A stretch of 64,000 bases of DNA from Nitzschia sp. DOCU1 (Eukaryota > Bacillariophyta > Bacillariophyceae > Bacillariales > Bacillariaceae): assembly GCA_951394045.1 (NCBI GenBank), contig OX595985.1, forward strand, positions 1,798,001 to 1,862,000, read 5' to 3'. The position numbers and the translations under genes were made by a program. Below are positions 10,589 through 19,368 of this stretch, piece by piece; position 1 is the stretch's first letter; each line of letters opens with the position of its first letter. Under the pieces are notes generated by a model. It had not been told where the DNA came from. It made no database searches and was given only the letters and a program-made list of their open reading frames with translations.

Positions 10589-11878
10589 ATGGCGCGAAAG
10601 CGATTCGCGGTGCGAAAAAGTCATTCTCACCGCCATCACTCCCTCTCTCGAAAGAGTCATTCGCATCACATTACCAGCCATCATACGAGTGTTACCATTT
10701 CGATCGAAAACGGACTCTTTGTTGGGATTGAGATTGCATACGAGAAGAAGAACAAGGAACATGTGAGGAGAAAGATGGCAACATCTTGTTGGAAGGAGAA
10801 GCAACGCGGTCGCCGAAGCAGCATCTTTCTGCTCATGGCGGTCGTTTGTGGTATTTCCATCGTGTGGAACAATCAACTGTTAGAAAATCCCGTGTTTTTC
10901 CCTACCACGGATGATCCCACACTTATTGTGGCTGATGCTACAGAGTCCATGAATACAACGACGATCATCAAGAATGTGCGACAATATCATTCCTTTTGGA
11001 AGTATCCACTTCCGCCACTGCTCATGTCAAAACAAACTCGAGCCGTGGCATTATTGAGCATGGGACCAGCCGCTGCGGATTCGACTCTAGTGGAACGATG
11101 TCTCATTAGTATTCGAACGCGAGGTCAATACGATGGGCCTGTATTACTTGTCACGGATGCTCCCTTGTCGAGATATGACTACTTGACAAAAGAAGATTTG
11201 CAATTGATCGTGTTGCATCCTCTACCGAAAGATTGGAATTGGGAACTAAGACGCGACCTGCCTTATAAGAGATTCAAAACCTACCTATTGGAGTATTTGC
11301 ATCGAGATGATCGCCTTGCCCATGTTGAGGTTGTGTACTATTTGGATATTGATGTGGTCGTTGGACGACCTTTAGGGCCGTGGTTTGATCATGTCGAACA
11401 AACGTACATGAACAACAATCAAAGCCAAATGGCCTTGTTTGATGGAAATATATCGCCTTTGCAAGGTGGTCAATTCGTTTTGCGCCGAGGTCACTCTCAA
11501 GCTTGTTTGCAACGTTGGAGATCTCGCATGGATGCTCATCCTGTCGAACACAAGGATCAATTCTCCTTGACCATCATGTGGAACGAACAACAACGATCGA
11601 CTACAAATTGTACATTGATCAAAATGCCGCAATCCCCGCATTTGGAGTTTTTGTCGACTCGCGGAATGAGTCAACAGCACGACGAGTATGCGACGTTGTT
11701 GCACATCAAAAATACGCAACACGCTAATGCCATTCCCGATCATGTGCAACACGCCTTTTTTGAAAAGCTGTTGCGAGAAATACCGCCGGATGTTTTGTTG
11801 TACAATATTACACGTCGACGACGCATTCGTCCCAATCGAACGTGGTCGGCACTTCAAATGGGCATAACAGTCGACTAG
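10589..11878 (+). CDS. Type II membrane glycosyltransferase-like protein
   Basis: 429 residues from the ATG at 10589 (AAAAATGGCG, good Kozak context); a second in-frame ATG at 10775 would give a shorter product (367 residues) with the signal anchor nearer the N-terminus and may be the real start. The anchor is SSIFLLMAVVCGISIVW, preceded by basic residues, so the catalytic part would be in the Golgi/ER lumen. The later region has the layout of a nucleotide-sugar transferase: YDGPVLLVTDAPLS, then VVYYLDIDVVVGRPL, whose D-I-D is a typical DxD metal/nucleotide-sugar site, then LFDGNISPLQGGQFVLRRG and a closing HIKNTQHA. I cannot place it in a CAZy family. It faces KAP copy 2. A decayed paralogue lies at 8146-8825. 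Confidence 0.75.
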   Translation: MARKRFAVRKSHSHRHHSLSRKSHSHHITSHHTSVTISIENGLFVGIEIAYEKKNKEHVRRKMATSCWKEKQRGRRSSIFLLMAVVCGISIVWNNQLLENPVFFPTTDDPTLIVADATESMNTTTIIKNVRQYHSFWKYPLPPLLMSKQTRAVALLSMGPAAADSTLVERCLISIRTRGQYDGPVLLVTDAPLSRYDYLTKEDLQLIVLHPLPKDWNWELRRDLPYKRFKTYLLEYLHRDDRLAHVEVVYYLDIDVVVGRPLGPWFDHVEQTYMNNNQSQMALFDGNISPLQGGQFVLRRGHSQACLQRWRSRMDAHPVEHKDQFSLTIMWNEQQRSTTNCTLIKMPQSPHLEFLSTRGMSQQHDEYATLLHIKNTQHANAIPDHVQHAFFEKLLREIPPDVLLYNITRRRRIRPNRTWSALQMGITVD

Positions 11879-12023
11879 CAAAACGCAATGTCGCTGCCAC
11901 TCGAGAGCTACAAAAGTATCTGGCAGCAGTTGTGTCTTTTTCATGAGAGAAAGGCGGAAAGAACCGCATGTTGACAATAAAAGAAGCATCATAACGACCT
12001 TCCGGTGAAGCAAAGAAGTCTCT

Positions 12024-12049
12024 AGTAGTAGTAGTAGTAGTAGTAGTAC
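12024..12049. repeat. (TAG)n microsatellite
   Basis: Eight tandem TAG triplets plus two bases in the 3' spacer after the glycosyltransferase-like gene. Confidence 0.9.
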
Positions 12050-12112
12050 TACAAATTTCCACAATCCTCCCATTCATAGTTTTTGTGATGATGTGACTAC
12101 ACAACATATACC

Positions 12113-12230
12113 CTTCGTTGCCTTTGGGGTCTTGGTTGCTTTGGGAGCCTTGATTGATTTCCCAAAAGTTCTCGATCTTCTTGCTTGTTGTTGAGGCCGT
12201 CGCGCCCATGTGGGAAGAAAGTAATGCCAT
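12113..12230 (-). pseudogene. Fragment of a KAP gene tail
   Basis: Read on the minus strand, this stretch matches the 3' part of KAP genes: Lys/Ala/Pro/Thr codons around 12113-12160 (plus-strand TTCGTTGCCTTTGGGGTCTT), then the region corresponding to the charged linker before the tail. It lies between the glycosyltransferase-like gene and the complete KAP copy 2 and has no start or signal peptide, so it is a relic of another duplication. Confidence 0.6.
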
Positions 12231-12613
12231 ATAACTACCTACTGTTGCTTTAGCTTCGTAGTTTGCCAAAATGAACTGTAGTTCATGTTTCAACACGGCA
12301 TTTGTTGCATTACATCATTGTCATGAGAATGTTGATACTACTATCTACTGTCTAACCACCAACTGGGCGGTAAAATTGAATTTGCGACCATGAAATCGAA
12401 AGACTTGAAAACTACCTAGTTGTGAGTAGTCTCGTGTGTAATCTTGCAGTTTTGCGTTTTTGTAACTAACATAATGTCTGGCATCCTTTTGGTGGTGACA
12501 AGAACGAAATAGTATGACCTCTTGCCGGTAGTGGAATATCTCTAATAGTAGGGAAGCAGAAATTATAAATGGAATATAAATTGATAACAACTCAGACTAG
12601 TAATTTAGTAATA

Positions 12614-13237
12614 CTACTTTTTGGTCCTTCTGGGCCTTACTGGGACTGGGGCCTTTGTTGCCTTGGGTGCCTTTGTTGCTTTGGGTGCCTTTGTCGCTTT
12701 GGGTGCCTTTGTTGCCTTGGGAGCCTTTGTTGCCTTTGGAGCCTTTGTCGCCTTAGGAGCCTTTGTCGCCTTAGGCGCCTTTGTTGCTTTTGGAGCCTTG
12801 ACTGATCTGGCACGAAGTTCTCGTTGCAAATCAGTTCGATCTTTGTTGAGGTTTTCTTGTCCATGTGAGAAAGTGTCAAAGCGAAGTGGTTCCGAGCTAG
12901 CACCAGGAGTGCCGGCACCAACCATCTTCCCGTGAACGAAAACGGCATAATCGCCCCCACCACCACCATTGATGGTGAATGTAAAGATCTCGTCTTGGGG
13001 AAGACACAAAGTCTCGGTGTAACGAGAGTTTGCCTCGTACTTCCCGGCCTCCTTTGAAAGCAGAACAGTCTCACGAGAGTCGACGAGGCTGAAACTTGTA
13101 TCGGCGCCGTTTGAATCCGTCAATAGCTCCAACTCAAACAAAGTATCACATGCGTGGAACTGTTCCGCGTTGGTGCTGCCTTCCAAGAGGAATGCAAGCA
13201 AGAGCAGGAATGGTGAGTTGCTGATAGAGAGCTTCAT
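12614..13237 (-). CDS. KAP family secreted protein with long (K-x-x)n tail, copy 2
   Basis: 207 residues from the ATG at 13235-13237, chosen because it aligns with the signal-peptide starts of the other copies; the frame extends further upstream without homology. Signal peptide: SPFLLLLAFLLEGSTNAEQ. The central domain is almost identical to copy 1 (FELELLTDSNG, SFSLVDSRETVLLSKEAGKY, TETLCLPQDEIFTFTI, DYAVFVHGKMVGAGTPG). The tail from about residue 145 is an uninterrupted KAPKATKAPKATK array with Lys at every third residue roughly 18-20 times, the longest in the window, closing PVPVRPRRTKK. It converges on the intact glycosyltransferase-like gene. The near-perfect DNA repeat in the tail suggests slippage as the source of length variation. 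Confidence 0.88.
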   Translation of the reverse strand: MKLSISNSPFLLLLAFLLEGSTNAEQFHACDTLFELELLTDSNGADTSFSLVDSRETVLLSKEAGKYEANSRYTETLCLPQDEIFTFTINGGGGGDYAVFVHGKMVGAGTPGASSEPLRFDTFSHGQENLNKDRTDLQRELRARSVKAPKATKAPKATKAPKATKAPKATKAPKATKAPKATKAPKATKAPKATKAPVPVRPRRTKK

Positions 13238-14526
13238 GGTTGCTCCGTTTCGCTTTGGACGGTTCTTGCGCAAAGTGAGAAGAGTTGCCAACTTGGCGCT
13301 AAAGGGAGACGTGTTGACGCGTATATTAAGAGAAAGATCCTTGGTCGGTACAGTATCATGTGGACGAATGACTATTTTGATGCCTCTTTTGGCGATGACC
13401 CACCTATTTTTGTTCTTGGCATGAGAGGAATTTCGGTCTTGTTCGACCGCTTCTATAAATCGGAAATGAGACTCCATTATCAATGTAAGACTAGCCGCTT
13501 CTAAATAGAATTTCCGTTGTGGAAGATATGAAGGAATTTTTAAGTCGGCTGTCGTTCGGTAATCCGTTCAAAACAGAACATTCAACCCGGGACATGTGGG
13601 AATGGTACGACTACAGACGACACGTGGGGTCATCAGTCCCCGAAGGAAAAGTTGAATGGTACGACTGCGGGACACGTGGGGTCATCAGTCCCCGAAGGAA
13701 AAGTTGAATGGTACGACTACACGGCATTTATTTAGGTATGCATCGTGTCCACGAAATGAAACCTTCATGACGATTGATATCAAACAAGAACAACATATCG
13801 CTTTGAAAGTAAAAGCCGTTTCGTAAATTGAATTCTCATGTCCAACTTGCAATTGACAAATCGAAGTGATACTGCTATGAATCCATTGATGCAAGCGAGC
13901 TGTCAGTGTCATGATGTATCGCAACTTGCGAGACTCCTAAACTTATGATGCAGCACTCGAAAACCCTCCACATCGACCTAAAATGCTTTTGGAGCATATC
14001 AAGTTTCCAGTTCCAGCATTCAAAAGTCGAAGATCATTAGAATCTTTGGAAATTATTTGCTGGCCCCGGCACAACAAGATTCAATACGTGAGGATCATCA
14101 AGAAAGTGACCTGATGGAATGAAAAGCAAAAGCATCCTCATGTTACCCCATGCACCCAAATCAGAAACGACATGTCTTTAGAGGTTATTAAGATCCCACA
14201 ACTATTGGTAGATTCCATTCTTGCGACGGGCCATAAAGATCGTTCCAATAGGAAAAGGGATTGCTGGAACACGGTAGTTTCAGCGAACCGTTGTCTTGGA
14301 GCACATCCGTTTGGCATGTTCCTGCCAACATGCCAGGATGACTGATCAGGCAAATATTGATAACTCAAATTCTTCCATTTTGACATCTTCCCTTTGCAAA
14401 AGACGACGCTGTGAAGTTCGGGCGTTTCCATACCTTCCAAGCCGTAAGGGACCGGCAAGCAGTCAGCAGCTGCCGAAATTGTGGCGTTCGTAGTAGAAAG
14501 TCAAGAGGAGGAAGAAGATTGATAGC
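13238..14526. other. Intergenic region with a tandem repeat
   Basis: About 1.3 kb with the KAP copy 2 promoter at its left. It includes the 52-bp tandem repeat at 13601-13720, annotated separately. Short ORFs at 13519-13707 and 14138-14458 are not credible. Confidence 0.4.
13601..13720. repeat. 52-bp tandem repeat containing CACGTG
   Basis: Two near-identical 46-bp cores at 13621-13666 and 13673-13718 (period 52), each beginning CACGTGGGGTCATCAGTCCC and ending ATGGTACGACT; the end of the unit is also present at 13602-13611. CACGTG is the G-box/E-box core bound by bZIP and bHLH factors, and GGGG...CCCC within the unit can form a short hairpin. Confidence 0.8.
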
Positions 14527-15015
14527 ATGACAAATTCAAGTCTCAGCAATGTGGTTTTTTTGTCATCCATGAAGATAAGACGCCGGGCGCCGCAGTACGA
14601 CACCCTCCTCATTTTAACCGCACCACCATTCTCAGTACATTTCGTTTCGTGCCTTACTGCATTTCACGATGAGGGCAGCGTAAATTTGGCCGAGCTGGGG
14701 AACGAATCAATTGAGGCCTGCAACAGAGGCCTCTACTGTAGCAAGAGACTACCGGTAGCTAGGCCAAGCGGTGTCGGAAACGGAAAGTCTGTCCGTGTGT
14801 CGTCGGCTCGTGACCCAGCTCGTGTCTGCTACGTGGGAACGAGTGAAGCCGTCGATCGAGAGTCATCGACGACTACCCTCTCCGAGCTAGTTGCGATTGC
14901 AAGTGCAATTGGAATGACTATTGAAGAGACTGCACAGGAGGTCGAATCCTTTGGTGATGAGTATTTGGAACGTGACGATCGTGATGACTGGGTTGATCTT
15001 GCCAAGAATGGCTGA
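14527..15015 (+). CDS. Small hypothetical protein
   Basis: An ATG-initiated frame of 162 residues; the product is not recognised. The C-terminal third looks protein-like: SELVAIASAIGMTIEETAQEVESFGDEYLERDD is a predicted acidic amphipathic helix with a helix-turn-helix-like spacing. The N-terminal half lacks a clear signal peptide and has irregular composition, so the real start may be later or the gene may be a relic. No neighbour suggests a role. Confidence 0.35.
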   Translation: MTNSSLSNVVFLSSMKIRRRAPQYDTLLILTAPPFSVHFVSCLTAFHDEGSVNLAELGNESIEACNRGLYCSKRLPVARPSGVGNGKSVRVSSARDPARVCYVGTSEAVDRESSTTTLSELVAIASAIGMTIEETAQEVESFGDEYLERDDRDDWVDLAKNG

Positions 15016-15675
15016 GACTTCACTACATCGGAGAGTTGCCACTAGGTCGGAGTGGTGCCACGATCACGAAGATGGAATAGAGTAGATAATGCTCACTTTT
15101 ATTGTAAACGAAACAAGAGGACGAATCGTTGCTTTTGAAGTAGAGTTTGGTGCGGCTACGTCGAGTCGCAGGCAAACTACACGCTATACAAGTTAAGACC
15201 TGCTGTCGGACTCGAGTGAGTCGAAGCAGGAAGTGTACTACGAGGTATTTCAACGAAGCGGCTTATCCCAACAGATCTTGTCAAAAATAAGTCGCGTTCC
15301 ATTCGCGGATTTTTTCAGAAACGGAGACGGACCGTGACGGTGTAATTTATTATGCCCGTATTTCCCTCCTCGGAATATCATAAATTGCATTATTCCGAAT
15401 ATCCGACAACATCGCTTATGTAGGGTCACAATCGATATTCTCTGACATCACAGGGGCAATTGTCAACGTACAGGAATTACGTCATTGAAAAGCGAGAAAG
15501 TCACGTTTTCGCGCCACGCATCATTTCGCTCACGCTTTTTCCGTTTTCCTTTCACTTCGTTCCCAAATGGATCGGTTGATGGAAGTGTTGATCCTGATAG
15601 CCACGAGGCACAAAATCTGGACGGCCCTCTTGGCTCGATTTGCGAGATCTACCCTCACACCCCATACATAGTAAA
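15016..15675. other. Intergenic spacer / promoter of the cyclase-phosphodiesterase gene
   Basis: 660 bp. It contains several TTCCGAATATC / GGAATATC-like strings (15370-15405) and TGACATCA (15443-15450), a CRE/bZIP-like site. A frame starting at 15485 overlaps the cyclase exon in another phase and is not credible. Confidence 0.35.
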
Positions 15676-18600
15676 ATGTGCAGAAGGTCCCGAGTCTCTG
15701 TCAAAAAAGCCTACTCTGAATCCTTCACTTCGGAAACCGAGTCCTTGTCCGCTTCCGCAGACGATAGTAATTTTGGAGGCGAAGATTCCGAAAGCGAATT
15801 TACCGATGTTCCTGATGGTGTCAACATTTCATGGAAAGATGAATACACGCATGAGGAGTCTGGTGAGGTGGAAAGTCTCGGGGGGTTCATTAGTTCCTTT
15901 TTCGTTCTAAGCTCTTCGATTGTGGCAGCCGGCCTATACTCCTTGATCAACCATGAAAGACGAGTACTAGTGGAGGTTGCAACGCTACCATCGCCCGTAC
16001 ATGAAGAAATTACTGTGACGGGGCAAAGTGATGCCACTATCTGCTTTTCTTTGGTCCTCGCTGGGATCGTGGTGGCTCAGTATTTCCTGTTTCGACGATA
16101 CGATCAGTTGGTGAAAGCGCGACAGGTCAAACTTTTGAAGATTACGGAACGATCACAAGCTCTGGTAACTTCTCTTTTCCCTGAAGATGTTCACAAAAGG
16201 CTAATGGTGGAAGTTGACGAGCATCAGAAATTTCTCAACAAGAGCGCCAGGAAAAAAGGAGGACCATCCAAAGCAGACCGTATGCAGGCTTTCTTGGAGG
16301 AAGGAGAGCAAAGAAATGTTCACATGGCCCCGGATACCAAGCCTATCGCCGATTTTTTCCCAGAAGCGACCGTCATGGTGAGTCATGGACAAAGCGAGAG
16401 GCAATCATATAGGAGATTATACTTCTCAACTCCAGCATCTTTCCATGAAAGTTCGGCGATCTTGTCGGATTCACAGCGTGGTCAAGTATGAGAGAACCAA
16501 CTGCAGTATTCAAGTTATTGGAGGCAATTTATTTTGAGTTTGACGTCATCGCACGGCGACTAGGAGTGTTCAAGGTGGAAACAATTGGAGATTGCTACGT
16601 CGCTGTCGCCGGTCTTCCTGTACCTATTGACGACCATGCGTTGGTTATGGCCCGTTTCGCTTGTGACTGTCGAGAAAAGTTAAACTCCCTCGTTAAGGAG
16701 CTTGAGAAGGTTTTGGGGCCTGATACCGCGGACCTGTCAATCCGAACCGGAGTAAGTACGGCTATTTGATATTGTAACTGCTTGGAACCTTGCCTAAATC
16801 TCATAACAAATCCATGGATAGCTGCACAGTGGACCAGTTACCGCTGGAGTTTTGCGTGGTGACAGGGCAAGATTCCAGTTGTTTGGAGATACCATGAACA
16901 CTACTTCGCGACTTGAATCTACGGGGCAACCCAGTAAAGTGCACATTTCGCAAGAGACCGCTGAATACCTCATTGCCGCCGGAAAGAAGCACTGGTTGCT
17001 ACCTAGAGAGGACAAAGTGACAGCAAAAGGTACGTCCACCAGTAGCATTCTAGGCACCCTCCCCGACAACCTTTCATTCCTCTAACACCTACGTTCTCTA
17101 GGCAAAGGAGAGCTCACAACATATTGGCTTATCCATACCAATGATGATATGACGGAGTCCAACTTCAACAGATCCGGCTCCGATCTCAGATTGGACAGAG
17201 CACACCGCCGCCTCTCCGCTCCACTTGGCGCATCTCGGATGTCCGACAAGCATGTGCGACTAATTGACTGGATAACTATGGAATTGGCAAATCTACTCAA
17301 GGAAATCGAAATATCGCGTCTTAATCGCAGCTGTGACGTTTTGATTGTCGAGGACGATTGTTTGGAGGACTTGGAGAAACAGTCGTTGGAAAGCAGCTAC
17401 GTCCCTCGAGAAGAGGTCCAAGAAACGATTGTCCTTCCCGTGTTTGAGGACGGAATTCACAACCAGAGTAGGGAAAATGTTGACGACTATGACCTCGATG
17501 ATATGGTTATTTCAGAGTTGAATGACTATGTCTTGTCGATCGCACAAGCCTACATAATGAATCCATTCCACAACTTCGAGCATGCAAGGTGCGTATTTCG
17601 ACTTTGGCTTAATTTGCTGGTACAAGTCCAATGGTCCTCACACCAGTCTTGCCTGATGATCCTCTACTAGTCACGTGACAATGAGTGTAGTTAAACTTCT
17701 CTCGCGAATTGTTCCCAAGGAGGGAAAGTACGTTGACGTGGACACGGATAGAAAGATGCACCAGCAGACATATGGAATTTCTTCCGATCCATTGGCGCAG
17801 TTTGCTGTCGTTCTTGCTGCACTTGTTCACGATGTCGCTCACCCCGGAGTACCAAATGCTCAATTGGTAACAGAAAACGACCCAATTTCTAACGAATACG
17901 ACGATAAGAGCCCTGCGGAGCAAAACTCGATAAATGTGGCTTGGAGGCTCCTGATGGAAGATCGCTTTGCGAACCTGCGTTCGTCCATTTACTCTACTGA
18001 AGCTGATTTTAGACGCTTCCGTCAGTTTATTATCAATACTGTCATGGCCACTGATATCATGGATCGAGATCTCGCCAAGGAGCGCAAAGAGCGATGGGAG
18101 AAAGCTTTTTCAGCAACCCCTGAAGGAATCATATCAAATACTGGTAACAGAAAAGCGACCATTGTACTGGAGCATATCATTCAGGCGTCTGATGTCGCCC
18201 ACACAATGCAGCATTGGCACGTTTATCGAGTACGTAACGAAGGCCACGATTGGAGTACCATGATATCATCAACCATCTGTCTCATATCTATTTCTTTCTT
18301 TGTTTGCAGAAATGGAATGGAAGATTGTTCGAGGAAATGTACACAGCATATCTGGAAGGCCGCGCCGCCAAGGACCCATCTGAAAATTGGTACGAGGGTG
18401 AGCTGGGCTTCTTCGACAACTACATCATTCCCCTAGCCAAGAAGTTGAAGGACTGTGGAGTGTTTGGTGTATCCAGTGACGAATACCTCAATTATGCCGA
18501 AATGAACCGTAAGGAATGGGCACTCAATGGAAGGGGAGTTGTCTCTGGAATAGTGGAAACGCTACGGCACAAGCAACGGGAGATTGACTCATGGTCCTCC

Positions 18601-19212
18601 GGTCCCACCATGCTGCCCGATGCCGATTCTATGTCTCCCTTGCCCATGACTGCGCCATTGTCTCAGCCAGCAGGCCAACGCCTGAAGGCTCTGAAGAAGC
18701 AACTACAATATACGAGCTTGTCGGCTCAATCCCCGTCGGTTGAGTTTCCGGCAGTCATGTCTGTCCTCGTGGTCGACGATGACAAGATTTTACGAAAGTT
18801 GTTCACAAAATCTGTCATGAAAATTGCGCCCGAGTGGAAGATTCAAGACGCAGGATCCGGCGAGGAAGCGTTAAAAGTGGTCTCCGAAGCGGAAACCGAG
18901 TTTGACTTGATTTTCATGGACCACTACATGGGGACAGACGAGTCCAAACTGCTCGGATCCGAAACTGTAGCCGAGTTGCGGAAGCTAGGGGTCAAGAGCA
19001 AGATATGCGGCATGTCTGCCAATGACGTTGAACAGATGTTTGATGACTCGGGTGCCAACGCCTTTGTCTTTAAGCCGCTGCGATTCCGACAAGGACCGCT
19101 CAAAAGCGAATTGGAACGAATTCTAGGCACCAACGACGAATGGGGAAACGTCGTTCTCCACCAGACTGACCTCGATTCTTCCGCGACGGGAGAGATAATA
19201 GTGTGTCAATAG
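15676..19212 (+). CDS. Fusion protein: 2 TM segments, class III nucleotide cyclase, HD-type cyclic-nucleotide phosphodiesterase, receiver domain
   Basis: Six exons: 15676-16377, 16452-16751, 16822-17029, 17102-17588, 17671-18229, 18310-19212; all introns are GT-AG, about 70-82 bp, and each join restores family motifs; total 1052 residues. TM segments at about 70-91 and 120-139 flank a short loop. The cyclase domain has metal Asp237 (FGDLVGF) and Asp281 (KVETIGD), Glu277, Gln353, and transition-state Asn360 and Arg364 (GDTMNTTSR). The phosphodiesterase has HNFEHA, HDVAHPGVPN (HDx2Hx4N) and ASDVAHTMQHW, so the metal ligands are present. The C-terminal receiver (about 902-1020) has DDD at 908-910, phospho-acceptor Asp956, and Lys1007. 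It would synthesise and hydrolyse cAMP or cGMP at a membrane; receiver control is inferred. Start chosen as the first ATG in frame. Confidence 0.9.
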
Positions 19213-19368
19213 TATAGTTCAAAGTTTCAATACTATAGACGAGCCAAATTTCATCTTTCATCGCTTTCTAGAGTAGTACAATTACGGGAAGGACGCTAGC
19301 TATGCCGGCGTTTGGCTGGGGCTGCGAGGTCTTGAGGGCCAAAATGGCAAATAGTTCGTGACGTCGAC

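Noticed and set aside
11372..12073. 233-residue reverse frame across the glycosyltransferase 3' end
   Set aside because: Antisense of the DxD-containing gene, with Leu runs from the (TAG)n microsatellite.
15485..15910. 141-residue frame overlapping the first cyclase exon
   Set aside because: Different phase from the exon that carries the membrane segments and joins correctly to the cyclase domain.
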